From positions 38,808,755-38,872,754 of the forward strand of contig NC_053048.1 in NCBI RefSeq assembly GCF_003473485.1: a stretch of DNA of 64,000 nt, written 5' to 3'. Under the pieces are notes generated by a model. That model did not search any database. It was not told the DNA's origin and was given only the letters and a program-made list of their open reading frames with translations. This document shows positions 35,338-47,407 of this stretch, piece after piece (within the stretch, counting starts at the first letter, position 1; every line of letters begins with the position of its first letter). The position numbers and the translations under genes are program-made. This DNA comes from Medicago truncatula. Its lineage: Eukaryota > Streptophyta > Magnoliopsida > Fabales > Fabaceae.

Positions 35338-37557
35338 TTAAAGCAATAGCAATTGTGGAATGAGCTTGTAAAGAAAAGAAAGCTCCTGCTGTGAAAATTG
35401 AGGCTTTGAGTTCTTCCCAATCCCTTCAGTCAAACCCTCTTCCTCCCCAATCTTTGCTGGCTTCATCATATCCGCAACCGCCTCTGTTATTTCTTGCACA
35501 AAATCTACTATCACCCCATCAATTCCCATTAAGTGCTGCATGTAAACCGCTTCTGGAACATTACTGTCATCATGACCAAACCAGCAAAAATCAGTAACAA
35601 AAACATTACATTCAACACAATTATGGTAAAAAAATTGGACTACGAAAGACCAATAACATGTAACATGAAAGTGGAAAAGACGAAACATACTTTAATTTTC
35701 CATATGTTAGAAGAGAGAGATTGGACTCCTTGATCTTGCTTACAGCTCCAGGATTTCTAAAGATCCCTTTAATCTCAGAAACAATTCCTTCCAATCCATT
35801 CTCCAAACTGAGTTTCAAAGCCTCCTCTAAAGAGTTCCTTCTCAAATCTTCATAGATTTCACACCCTCCATTAGTTAAAAAGAAAACCTGCCACCAAAAA
35901 ATCACCAACTCATGTTAAAACTCACACAATAACCAAAAAAAACAACTTCATCATAGTTAAATTTGTTCTAAACAAAAAGACTTAAAAACTCACCGGATAT
36001 GTGCTTTGCAATTTACGAACAAGTATCGCTGCATCAGGCTGAAAAGTTGAGAATATAATAGGCCTATCCTTAGCATAATCAGTAACAACCTGTTCCAAAA
36101 CATTCATCAAGTTAAAACTTACAAATACCAAACCAAATTGCTACATCACTGTTTCATTAAAAATGGTACTACAAATAGCAATTTTCTTTACCTTTAAGAT
36201 GGCTTGAAGGACATGAGTGAGATAAGCTTGTTCATAAACAATATGGTCATCAAATTTCAACTCAATGTTAAAACCCAAAGAAGGTTCAACTTTGAGAAAT
36301 GCTTCTTGAAGGGTACAAAGTGTGTCATCTTGTTCAACTTCCCAATTATATATCTTTCCATCTTTTGTTTTTCTCACCAAAACTTTTCCTTCCTTTCCTG
36401 CCTCTCTTTGAAGCCCATAGGAAAGAAACTCTGATAAACACAACTCAGGTATTCTCTTCCCAAACACATTACCCTGTAAAAACCCAAAAATACCCTCACA
36501 ATTAACTCAAAGCACTAAAATAATAAAACATCGCCTTAAAAAATATATAATAATAATAATAAAATTTAATTTACACCATCAACAAATCACAATCTCATAT
36601 AATTATGACTTGTTGACAGTGTATATTTAACTTAAATCTATGATAATGAGAAGAAAAAGAGCTTACATTGTCTTGAGAGTAGATGTAATCATCGTGGAAA
36701 ATGACTGGGCAGTCATCTTTGGTCACCTACAAAAAACCACACGATGCACTTTTGCTTTTAACTTTTTTGTTCTGTCTTCATTCACCTTCAAACTTTTTAA
36801 TCCAAAAACTATTTTTTCTTTATTTTTTAAAAATATTCCAAACCCAAAAGGAAAGAAAGAAAAAAAAAAGTAACAAATCAGTATTGATTCAAATGAGAAA
36901 ACCAAACCTTAGAAAAACCCTTAAACCCCAAACTTATTTACGAAAAATACCATAGGGGCAAAATAGGAAACCCAGAAAAAGCGGCTTGATTTCAGATCAG
37001 ATACGCGGCGACCGAAACTGGAAAAAGGACATACGTTCGTGCTTCTAAATCTAATCTAATAATATTCGTATTTTTCGGATAATGATTTATATTTTTTAAA
37101 AAAATGAAATTATTGTGAAAGAAAGATGAAAGAATTGAAATATACCTGAACATCAAATTCAATGAAATCAAGAGGAAAAGAAGAAGCAGCATTAAAAGAC
37201 ATAATGGAGTTTTCTTTGATGGCTCTCATTCTCCGATCCGTAGATTGTAAGACATTCATACCGTTTCCTCTATGTCCAATTACAACGAACTTTGGCATCT
37301 TTAATCCATCACCATTGCTCATCTCCAAACCTGATCAAAAAACAAAATCATATCAAATAAAGATATTTTACGTTGCAGTTGCATGCAGAGGATACCTGAT
37401 ACGTAATAAATAAAAAGAATGTGCATGGATGAATGTTAATGTTAATGGTATGGTACGTACCGCTAGAAAAACGGGGGGAGAGGAGGGAGAGGGAGGGATT
37501 TTCAGGGACAAGATCGAGGGAAGGGACATCGGAGACATGGACGGCTTTGAGAGCCAT
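35338..37557 (-). CDS. GDPD1: Glycerophosphodiester phosphodiesterase, GDPD1-like (seven exons, 380 aa)
   Basis: Exons are 37461-37557, 37146-37330, 36667-36726, 36192-36473, 35994-36089, 35691-35887 and 35338-35563. All introns are GT-AG and the 1,143-nt joined frame ends in TAA. The enzyme hydrolyses glycerophosphodiesters to glycerol-3-phosphate and an alcohol, recycling phosphate from membrane lipids. The GDPD catalytic signature is present: VIGHRGNGMN (exon 2), FIEFDVQVTKDDCPVIFHDD across exons 2-3, and IELKFDD (exon 4). The C-terminal EAVYMQHLMGIDGVIVD matches plant plastid-type GDPD1 proteins, and the length is normal for that group. The start MALKAVHVSD is the usual family start; an in-frame ATG at 37686 would add 43 residues. 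Nothing looks broken. Confidence 0.93.
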
Positions 37558-37726
37558 GTTAGGAGAAAGAGAGAAAGAAAAAGAGAGAGATTTTGGTAAT
37601 GGAGGATTGGGTTTGTGATGATGATGATGATGAAGGTGGGAGAGAAACCTTGGGGTATTTATTTGAGAGAATTTGGCAATATCCATTGTGAAAAAGATAA
37701 TGAAATGCCAACGGGATCTCCGCAAG

Positions 37727-37764
37727 GAATATTCTTGTTATATGTCATATGCTTTTGGATATTC
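37727..37764. promoter_or_regulatory. Pair of P1BS (PHR1-binding) motifs upstream of GDPD1
   Basis: GAATATTC (37727-37734) and GGATATTC (37757-37764) both fit the palindromic PHR1 site GNATATNC. They lie 170-207 bp before the GDPD start codon and are 22 bp apart. PHR1 activates phosphate-starvation genes, including some GDPD genes, so this fits the enzyme's role. Binding is inferred. Confidence 0.6.
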
Positions 37765-37799
37765 CTGCTTTTAGTATTTTTTTGTTCAATCAACTTTGA

Positions 37800-39820
37800 A
37801 TGACACTTGACACGGATACAACTCATACGTATGGATTATAGTCAACCTTAGGATATGAATTATCCAATCACGGCTTCTTATTGTTTCTGATTCAACAATT
37901 AATCTCACCTTGTTTATAAAAAGCAAATATAATATGTATTGCATTGAAAATTTGTGTTGTTAATTTTTTAAAAGTTAAAAAAGTTTTTTTTTTTACTTAA
38001 AACTTTTTATTTATGGTTTTCTTAAACTAGTGTCTCAGAGGCACTGGTTAACATGACCCATTTTATTTTAAGCATGCTAATGTGTGCTCTTGGTAAATAT
38101 TTAATGTGAAAAATTTATTTTTAAAATTTTGAGAATCAAGTTTTGTTCAGGTGTTTGTTTGATTCAGATTATCATATTAGTTTCTATTTAAAGGTGCTTC
38201 TTCAATTCATATTATGATATCAGTTTTGATTCAATACAGATCTAATTAATGAGTTTGATGTTATCGACGTTGTAGATCCAGAGATATAGTTATTTTGAAG
38301 ACTTGAATATAGATATATTTGTAGATTTATGTATTTTCATGTTTTATGCTATGAACATGGATGATGTGAGTGTAAGTTTTTTCGTAAATTCATCATGTTT
38401 ATTTTTAACAAATTTGTATTGTATCGACGTACTCTATCAATTTGAATTAATAAATATCATTTATTTTTAATCTAAAGAAAATTCGTACAATTTTCAATCC
38501 ATAATTTATATCTTTCGTATATTAACTTATACATATATCTTGAATATGCATCCTAGCATTTCTCATTTTATTTTACTCTCATTGTTTCTTTTTAAATGTC
38601 GTTTCAAAATATATTTTTCTCGTACACTCTCTATTTTTCTAATATGTTTTATTGTTATATTTACTCTCATGACAGTAGTTGGGATACACACTCCCTCTTT
38701 CCAATATATTTGTTTTCACACATTTAATCAACATTTTTTACTCAATATATGGAGTCTTAAACACTTACTTTTCTATAAAAAATTGTCAAATGTTCAAAGC
38801 AAATGAGATACCTTTAAGAAAAGAAATACAAGTTTAACCTAAAAATAAATCAATCATTTTTAAAAGAACCGGCTGACTAAGACCATATTGATAGGGTCAA
38901 CCACTTGATTAAATTAACGAGAAACATATTGACAACAAAAACAATACGACAAAGGACATTAACCTGACACACAAATGATGAAAAACAAGTAATACACTTG
39001 CATCATCAGAACATTTGTTGTGATGAAAAACAAGTACAAACAACATGGATTTCAATGATGAAAAACAAGTTTCCAAGTGTAGATCGTTGTTGTGACTGTC
39101 ATTTTTCCTTTTCAAACCTTTTTTAGTGGCCATTTAACTAACTTCTTTGAAAGAAAATTTATGGTGTGTCTAACATGTCGTTGGTCTGAAGAGATAGAGT
39201 TTAGATTGGTGTTATCATTGTGAACGGACATCACATGTCGTCCTCTCAGTCTATTGGTGATCTTTTGTGAGTGTTTGGAGTCTGAGTATTTACCAGGATC
39301 TGGTGTCACATATGTCATGATGAACCTTGGAGTTGGTGAGGAGTGATGATATTTCTATAGTAAGGTAACTTCTAAATTTCTTTGCTAACACACGAATTTT
39401 AGACCTGTGAATTATATGCCTAGAGTCACGTGAACATTTGCTGACACTATAATAATCAAGTAAGAATGAGTCGAATATGTGAGGATTTTAGGTTAGAAAG
39501 GTGTGTACTTGGAATGAGACTATGATTTAGTCTTTCATAGTAGGCGTGTTAGGTTTTAGGATCCAAAGCCTTAGTCGAGCATTGAATTAGCTTTGGACGA
39601 TCCAAATCTGTTGAGCAGTCCTGATTAAGTGGTTTTCTAGGATGTATCCACATTGGATTTACTTTTGTATCATGAGACATTTCTTTATTATTATGACTTA
39701 ATTGTAAAATCCCATTAATTTAAAGATGTTGTTCTTAAAGTATCTATAGTCAAAAACTTTACTAAAATATGATAGAAGTAATATAGACTAATATTAAACC
39801 ACTATTTAATTGATAAGAAT
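37800..39820. other. Intergenic sequence, nothing recognised
   Basis: The stretch is AT-rich without supported genes. A phrase GATGAAAAACAAGT is repeated three times (38977, 39020, 39057), a small local direct repeat. Confidence 0.4.
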
Positions 39821-39824
39821 CCTT

Positions 39825-39912
39825 TGTTTTTTTGTAGTGGTTCGGGGTTCGAACCTTAAATTTTGCATAATAATACATTGACTTTACCAACTGAGTTAAA
39901 CTCATAGAGACA
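39825..39912 (-). repeat. Degenerate tRNA-derived SINE
   Basis: The minus strand carries GAGTTTAACTCAGTTGGTAA (A-box) and AAGGTTCGAACCCCGAACC (B-box) with an A run at the 3' end. Confidence 0.65.
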
Positions 39913-40028
39913 TAATCCCTTGTTTATTTGAAGTGAACACATGCGCATGTGATGTAATACAATAAAATAAAACAAAAGGAAGATAAGGAGAAGAAATATC
40001 TCATTCAAAAAAGAAAATGAGAAGAAGT

Positions 40029-40350
40029 CTAGTCAAGTTTAAATAAATTAAAAAATAGTGGTGTGAACTGATTTGGCAAGCATGAGTAACGGGGAAGGGA
40101 TAGGTGCTTTGTCATAGATGACGGTGCTTTTATTTTGGTTGTTGGTGACAACTTTCTCTGTGATAGAAAGAAGATATGCATATGACCATTGACCTGATAA
40201 TAAATGTCCTGTAAAAATTGCATATGGGACAGGGATGAACGTTTTGGTCACGGGCCCACATCATGGTGGAATGTCCAAGCATTCTGGAAGCTGTTCCCCC
40301 TTGACCAAAGTCCAAATACTCCATCTTCCCTTTCTTTCTTGTATACAAAT
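40029..40350 (-). other. Protein-like open frames of unknown identity
   Basis: A minus-strand frame (GPVTKTFIPVPYAIFTGHLL and SGQWSYAYLLSITEKVVTNN) looks coding-like and ends at 40048. An overlapping frame reads differently across the same bases. Either could be the last exon of an unrecognised or dead gene. I assign no function. Confidence 0.25.
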
Positions 40351-40868
40351 CATGGTTATTTTACACAATTTAACAAGAGAAATGATATTGTATCAAAAAA
40401 TTAAAATAATATTTGTATAACATAATTTTTGAAAATTCTCTTTTTTCTAATTGTGTTTTTACCTTTCATGTTTTTACTCCAAAAGAAAAAGAAAAATATA
40501 TATGTTAGTTGGTATCTCGTAAAGATTTAGCTCATATCATATAAAGATCTTAGTTAGAATCATATTGCTTATATGAGAATTTTGTTTGTGAATAACAACA
40601 GGTAACTATTTTCCTTCAACAAAAAAAAACATGTAACTATTTATATGCAAGCAATTACTCGGTCATAGTCTCATAGGTCGGATTTTTTGTGATCATAGTG
40701 AATCCATGAGATCGAACTTGCTTGAATCTTTTCTTAAAAATTAATTAATACATTTTTTAAAATTTTTAATTTTATTTCTCAAAATCAGCATTAACTTACT
40801 TCAGGAAGTGTTCTCTCACACAAAACAAAAAACTTTCTTTAGGAAATGGGTTAAGGATTTATTTTAAT

Positions 40869-41011
40869 AGATATATTTTTTTTTTGTCTAGTAATTTAGT
40901 GGCTGGAGCTCATATAATTAAATGTGGAGAAATGTAGTGTCCGGAGTTCGAACTCCGACCCCCTGCCTAAATTATACTATGTCCCTACCAATTGAGTTAA
41001 GTTCACGGGGA
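40869..41011 (-). repeat. tRNA-derived SINE
   Basis: On the minus strand: GTCCCCGTGAACTTAACTCA with ATTGGTAGGG (A-box), CGGAGTTCGAACTCCG (B-box), then the family tail with GAGCTCCAGCCACTAAA and an A run. Flanking TAGATAT on both sides may be a target duplication. Confidence 0.8.
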
Positions 41012-42680
41012 CTAGATATTATTCTTTTTTATACATTTCGGTTGTTATTATTGATTGATTTTAAAACTGAATCTCTTTTATGGGTGACCCTGCAATAAAG
41101 TGCATGCATTACGAGAAATAGAATATTGTTATAATGACATGGTGACACAACTGCACCTACACGGTGAGTACTAATTGGATAAGCTAAGGAGAGGATTTTA
41201 GATTTTTTTAGTTACAAAAGGAATTGTTCTAACTTCATAATTTGGAAACACATGGATAGCATGGTTAATATTAATCATATAATAAAATATTTTAATAATA
41301 TATATGATATGATATGATAATGATTTGCTTTAAGATCAAATAGATTTTAAAGAAATTTATTGTTTTTTTTCTTAACCCTTCGATGTCAGAGATAAAAGGT
41401 CTACTAATCCGAAGTTCGATCGAAAAATAAATAAAGTTTAAAGTTATTTAATAAAGCTCATTAACCACTTGATTATTTGGTTAAATTATTGTTATTTGAT
41501 AGTGTAGTAACCTTTTTCCCTTTCTTGTTACCAAATCCACTTGTGATGCACATCATCATTTTTTAAAAACGAAATTGTATTATTTGTATAATAATGCTGC
41601 CCTATTTGATTGGTGTAGGGGTGAGTTGGATCCACAATGCAGTTATAATTGCTGAGGATTTGGGTCATGGACGTGTTGGCAATTTGGTGAAGAAAAATCT
41701 GAATGATACGTACATAACACCAAAAATTATTGGATAGCAGCAACTACTCCTTTGTTGTTTTTGTGCTGTCAATTACTTGTTTGGTTGGATGTGAAACATA
41801 AAATAATTTCGTATTGGGCAAAGGCTCAATTCTACAATGATCCTGGTGCAACTTGATCGGCGGATCATCATATATACACGCCTAAAATTTCAGTGGATAA
41901 TGGTTCAGATAATTAATTTAGTCTAATCTGGATCTTATATTGTGAATAAAGGTCTCATGTTGTTCGATTTTCTCTGGTGTTAATTTCGATGGACAAGTTC
42001 ATATAGAGCTTTGCTCTAGCTTTAAACAGACTCCTGCAAGTGGACGATGAGATTGATCAATTCGAATTAGTCAGTTCTTTGATCGGATACTGAATTTTCA
42101 TAAAAAAAAATATAAAAAAAAACACTTTGTATTCTTATTTATATTCCTACTAAAATCTCATAAGAAATTTTTTATTTATTTAGCTGAATAAGAAAAAGAA
42201 AACATTTACTTTAAAATAGCTTATATTCTTATCACCGTGAACTTAGTAGTGAATTTTGCATGTTATTTGACAAATGATGGAGACTTAATGGACCTTGGAG
42301 CCAATGGTGAACTACGAAGACTAGGGGATCATGCTAGTATATCTAATTATAAGAAGGTTATTTTTCTTATAAAAAGAACTAAAGAGATTTTAGACATCAA
42401 ATTAGTGCAATTTTAACGATTGTAATACACAAGGTCAGTAGGTTAGCCAAAGGATCAACAATTTTTGATTGCAAACCAATTGATTGAGCAATGTAAGAAT
42501 AAAAGAGAAACTGAAAGGAAAAAAAATCACCAATAGAGCTTTAATCCAATTACAAAGGAAATACACGAGTTTTATTTGATTCAATAACATTGTTGTTTCT
42601 GTTAGTATTCAGCTATATATTATTCTTTGCATTTACATTGTATTAAATGAGTAAAAATCAAAGAGAAATTCTGAAGGAAA
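41012..42680. other. Intergenic sequence, nothing recognised
   Basis: No supported gene. The open frame at 41528-41743 has no recognisable features. Confidence 0.4.
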
Positions 42681-42692
42681 AAAATGTCAAAA

Positions 42693-42794
42693 AAAATTTG
42701 GACCATTTCTCGATTTGTGCGTGTCATCCTTGTGCAGGGGCCATGTTAATCTTCTCTGTATCGTTCCAATTTTATCAGATGTCCCCGAAGGGAC
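42693..42794 (-). ncRNA. U6: U6 spliceosomal snRNA, copy 1 (variant)
   Basis: The minus strand reads GTCCCTTCGGGGACATC at the 5' end, includes the ACAGAGA box and ends GGTCCAAATTTT followed by more T, the Pol III terminator. It is 102 nt long, as in plant U6. It differs from the copies at 44047 and 51520 at three positions: sense ATTAACATGG instead of ATTAGCATGG, CTGCACAAGG instead of CTGCGCAAGG, and CATCTGAT instead of CATCCGAT. Promoter elements are intact, so it may be transcribed as a variant. U6 forms the catalytic core of the spliceosome. Confidence 0.9.
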
Positions 42795-42816
42795 AAGCCT
42801 TACGGTTCGCTTGCTC

Positions 42817-42860
42817 TATATAAATGCTAAAATATTTTCTGTTTCAGCCGATGTGGGACT
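42817..42860 (-). promoter_or_regulatory. U6 copy 1 promoter (USE and TATA)
   Basis: The upstream sequence element AGTCCCACATCG is at 42849-42860 (minus). The TATA box TTTATATA is at 42817-42824, starting about 30 bp before the transcript. The roughly 25-bp USE-TATA gap is the plant Pol III type. Confidence 0.85.
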
Positions 42861-43857
42861 AAAAGGCAAGTGTAATAGTAATATGCATATCCTTCTCAAC
42901 TTTCACCTGAAGCAAGCAAGCGACTCAGATGTACCTCCCTCTCAGTGGGTTGAGTTTTATTTCAGATTGAACCAAAGTTTGTCACAACATATACTAACTG
43001 TAATACAAAGCAAACTGTAATATGCTCATTACCCTATTGATCACTATAACGGATATCGATTCCCTGTTGTCAAGTAACCACACTTTCGTGCCGTCGGTGA
43101 ATTTATATAATTTGATTTCATTACCCTATTGATCACTATAGCAGATATCGATTCATCCTACTACAATAGCTTCAATAGCACCACCCCCAGAAACAAACAC
43201 GGAGTTGAAAAATCTCCAGCCTACAACATAGTCTCAACTCTCAACTAATATCCAATAGAATCAACAAAAAGTTGACCCTTTTCCCTGAAATGCAACTAAT
43301 CGCTAACTCCACTATCCTTTTCACAGCACAAGTATTCCAAGTTCAGCGTCCAAGAACTCGAGGATTTAAGCCACGCAGCATAAATGACATCATATCAGGT
43401 GCCAAATCTCAAATAAAATATAATCCTGGAAATAAAATTCTTCTAGTTGGACAAAACCAGACGCCAAGAAACCCAATACTTTCAGCAAAGAATGGAAAGT
43501 AGGTGAACCTGATGGTATGGTTCCACTATTCAAGAAGACAATCTGTGCAGCAGAAACACCAAACAACAAAATGAATAATAACCTAAACCAACCAAAGAAT
43601 CACTTGGAATTATAAGGAAATATTCATAACAAGGCATAATATTGGGTTTGATCTTCAAACCAACAAAGCCAAACTTTAATGCAGCAAGTGCAGATAAAAA
43701 TAATTGAAACATACCCACCTCAAAACAAGTGGAGTTCATAGGAATTAAGTGTGTTATATGTGTATAGCCTGCAATCCTAGTCTGCTAAAGCAAAACAGTT
43801 TGGTTTCTATGATTCTTTTATCTTTAGGAATGTCAAAGTCTACTAGTTGTGCTGGAA

Positions 43858-43900
43858 ATGGCCCCTGCGCAAGGATGACACGCACAAATCGAGAAATGGT
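43858..43900 (+). pseudogene. U6 3' fragment in opposite orientation
   Basis: ATGGCCCCTGCGCAAGG through GAGAAATGGT is a perfect match to about 43 nt of the 3' half of U6 but on the plus strand. It has no 5' half, no terminator and no USE or TATA, so it is a truncated pseudogene. Confidence 0.85.
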
Positions 43901-44046
43901 TATCTGTATCCTTTTCAATTAGAAATAGAAGATACCAAACCTACATGCAAATTAAGATGCTCATTGTAGAACACCTTCAGAATAATTAACTTGAACCAAA
44001 TTATCCCCAAATCAAAGAGAAATTCTTAAGAAAAAAAATGTCAAAA

Positions 44047-44096
44047 AAAATTTGGACCATTTCTCGATTTGTGCGTGTCATCCTTGCGCAGGGGCC

Positions 44097-44128
<32 letters not shown>

Positions 44129-44148
44129 TCGGATGTCCCCGAAGGGAC
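44047..44148 (-). ncRNA. U6: U6 spliceosomal snRNA, copy 2
   Basis: A full-length 102-nt U6 on the minus strand, identical to the copy at 51520-51621. It has the GTCCCTTCGGGGAC 5' stem, the ACAGAGA box and a T-run terminator. The promoter has the USE at 44203-44214 and TATATATA near 44171-44178. This is one of the two best candidates for an active gene here. Confidence 0.95.
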
Positions 44149-44170
44149 AAGCCTTATGGTTTGCTTGCTC

Positions 44171-44214
44171 TATATATACGCCAAAATATTTTCTATTTCA
44201 GTCGATGTGGGACT
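44171..44214 (-). promoter_or_regulatory. U6 copy 2 promoter (USE and TATA)
   Basis: USE AGTCCCACATCG (44203-44214) and TATA (44171-44178) have Pol III-type spacing. Confidence 0.85.
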
Positions 44215-44728
44215 AAAAAGCAAGTGTAACAGTTACATGCAAATCCTTCTCAACTTTCACCTGAGGCAAGCAAGCGATTCAGATATCACTATAACGGATA
44301 TCGATTCCTATAAAGAGAGCCAAAGTATGTTAAGGGAAAGGGTTTATGTTGCTTTGCCACACAGGATACAAGAGTGTGATCCTCTATTTAAACTAAAGCT
44401 GGAGTGTCCCTTTCCCTATTTTTCATAATGATTCACTCACAATTTGTGTCTTACTCGATGCTTAGTGCTGCAGTTAATTTTTAAGCAAGTTAAAAGATTA
44501 AATATCCACTAAAACAAAATCTTACGCATCCATAAGAGTCTTCATCTTTCACATATGAATTACCTTCTAATTACATCTCCAAGTCGATGCAATTGATGCA
44601 GTTTACTACAACAGCTGCATCAGATTTTACACTGACCCTTTGGAGTTTTAAGTCCTTTGCTTTTAGGAATCACCATCTCAATCCCAATGCTTCAACAAGC
44701 ACAGCTTCAACTGTCATAGGCTCCTAAT

Positions 44729-46391
44729 GGGTGCGGTTATTATGCATAAGGAATCCTTATGCACCCTGCATAAATCCCAGCCCATTAACCATTTTGCAGT
44801 GGAAATGATTTCTGTGAGTTGGACTCCAAAACCATTTTGCTGTGGAAATGGTTTCTGTGAGTTGTACTCCAAAACCATTTTGCTGTGGAAATGGTTTTTG
44901 TGAGTTGTACTCCAAAACAATTACATATACTTAATGGTTTTCTCTCTTCTCACTTGCGATTTTGTCTTCAATTTGTTTTCTTCGACCCAATCGTCTTTCT
45001 TTTGATTTCAATCTGATTCAATTTCATCTTTGATTCGAGTTTCTTTCTCAAATTCATAATCGATGAATTTTCCCCAATTCTTAGGGTTTGTGATTCGGTT
45101 TTGATCACATCATTCGCAGTTCTGTTCCAAATTCCTCTTTGATTTCATAATTGACGGTTTTATGTAGTTTCATTGATCTCTGTTTTCGATCTGTTTCATC
45201 GTAACTCGTTTTCGTTTATGCTTGCGAGACGGATTATCCAATATGATGATCTTGATCGATTTCTTGGTTGTGACTGAAATCGTAATTGTGAATATGATCT
45301 GAAAGATATTCAATGCATGTGTTTTTTCTCTCACAAATCTTGATGACGAACGGCAGCTTACAACATATCCCAAATCTGATGGTTGTGAAGTGTTTATGCA
45401 CCCTGCATAAACAATTCAGAACCATCAAATCTAGTATACACGTGTAATAATCATAGGCTTCTCAAACTACACCAAATCAAGGAATAAAGGAAAGAGGTAT
45501 AAGTGCAATGTTGTTAACGTTTTCTTCATTTTGACAAAAAAAACATCTCACTAAAAATGCCTTGCTCACTTCTCTCTCTAGGACATTCAAACCAGCGCCA
45601 CCTTATATCTTCTTCTCCGACGAGAATTGCTTTTTCGGCGCGGTGGCTGGTGGTGGCACCACCGTGTCGGAACTCAAAACTCCGCCGTTTCAAAAACAAA
45701 TTATATATTCAACAATCCTTTTCTTCCTACTTCTCATTTTCGAAATTGTTTTTCAAAGACAAACAGTAAACAAGCGTAGATCTAAGGATTAAGATATGAA
45801 TAGAAAAACTTTCTACCTCCTTCTCTTTGATCAGTTCGATTCTTGATGGATCGAAACAGTGTTTGAGCTTAGTGATTTTGATGGCTTTGTAGTGAAAACT
45901 CAAAAAATGAATTGTTGGAAAATGAATTTACTATTCAAGAAGAAGACACCGCCGGTGGAGATTTTGGTGGTTTTGGAGTACAACTCACAGAAATCATTTC
46001 TTTCCTCCTCCTTCAATTGTGTCAGTCCAAAACTGAATGATGGCAATGGCTCTAGGTCCTTAGTTTTTTCCACCTGCTGGAAACCATTAAGTACATCTAA
46101 TGGTTTTGGAGTACAACTCACAGAAACTATTTCCACAGCAAAATGTTTTTGGCATAATTTTATACAAAACGTACTATAATAAGAACATTTGTGACTGTCA
46201 TTGAACTAAATCAACACTCTGAAATCATCATTGAACTAAAATGATGATTTCCACGGTTGTAGTGTTGTTTCGTTATGTTTCGTTTGATTTCGCTTGGGGG
46301 TGTAAGAAAACAATTATGTTAGACTACCGATTAATTGGCGGAGATTTATGCACGGTGCATGAGAATTTCCTTATGCATGATAACCGCACCC
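44729..46391. mobile_element. 1.66-kb terminal-inverted-repeat element, MULE-like
   Basis: Both ends begin GGGTGCGGTTAT(T/C)ATGC followed by ATAAGGAA and a GCATAAATC block, giving ~48-bp imperfect terminal inverted repeats. Inside the left end a ~45-bp unit (AACCATTTTGCTGTGGAAAT) is tandemly repeated three times; related copies lie inverted near the right end (45968 and 46105). The centre is gene-like: a pyrimidine-rich leader near 44940-45180, then a GC-richer open stretch at 45557-45770, possibly a captured host gene fragment. No transposase is visible. A clean target duplication was not found. The matching position in block B (about 50500) lacks the element. Confidence 0.7.
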
Positions 46392-47013
46392 GAATTGCAT
46401 CTGAGTCTACACAGGTTAACCATTTCATTTCAGTAAACAAAAATTCAAATCCATGAGATAGGGCACATGCCACATGGTGATCCAACACCGTAATTCTATA
46501 AATAATTATGCTAGCAACACACTCATCTTCTATAATTATATTAGCTCTTTAACAAATACAGGCTTGATACATTGACCAAGATACGACCGACTACCACCAA
46601 ATAGTTGCAATAATAAATCAACATTGGAGTAACTAATTATGCAGTAATCTTAACCAAGACCAAGCATTGGTTATAAAATGAATTTCCTAACTAACCACCA
46701 TGAATAGCTAAATACTAAGTACAATTTCACAACAGAAGTAATAATACCATAAGAATAACAGTCGCTCATTGCTTGGCAACCCTCATATTAACCAAATCAA
46801 TAGATAGTATGAACAAGAGTTCTGGCATTTAGATCAACAATCGTTTTTCTGGAACATCCAAGTGCTGCCAGTGGCAGAATAGAAGTGTTTTTTTTTTTTT
46901 TTGAGAGGAGAATAGAAGTGTTTTGATCACAACAAAGTTATGATATGAATGTTTTAAGGATTATATATGGCTCTAGTCTCAACAAAATATATTTCATCTA
47001 TGAGAATTTTTAT

Positions 47014-47407
47014 GGGTTAAATATGTTTTTAGTCCTTACATTTTGCGCCTCTTTGAAGAATAGTCCCTGCATTTCATTAAATGTTTTTAAAATCCTCACA
47101 TTTTGTGTTTGTTATCAAAATTAGTCTTTGTTGTTAATTCTATAACGGAATACTGATGTGGCAGTTAGTGGGTCCCAATTATTTTAGGATTAAATATGTT
47201 TGTGGTCCCTATATTTTGCGTGACTTTGAAGAATAGTCCTTACATTTTGCGTGACTTTAAAAGCATTTATTAACGGAAGTCTGCTGTCAGTAGAGACTAA
47301 TTTTGATAACGGAGATAAAATGTGAGGATTTTAAAAACATTTAATGAAATGTAGGGACGAAACTTCGAAGAAGCACAAAATGTAAGAACTAAAAACATAT
47401 TTAACCC
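47014..47407. mobile_element. 394-bp MITE with perfect 9-bp target duplication
   Basis: The ends are GGGTTAAATATGTTTTTAGT and its inverted counterpart ACTAAAAACATATTTAACCC. It is flanked by AATTTTTAT on both sides (47005-47013; 47408-47416). The paralogous block has a single AATTTTTAT at 51051-51059, the empty site. The 9-bp duplication indicates a Mutator-superfamily origin. A second internal start-like phrase (GGATTAAATATGTTTGTGGT at 47189) suggests a nested or duplicated end. Confidence 0.9.

Noticed and set aside
42715-43020. 101-aa plus-strand open frame, with near-identical frames at 44069-44428 and 47796-48107
   Set aside because: They are antisense to the U6 genes and their promoters; similarity among them reflects U6 conservation, not a protein family.
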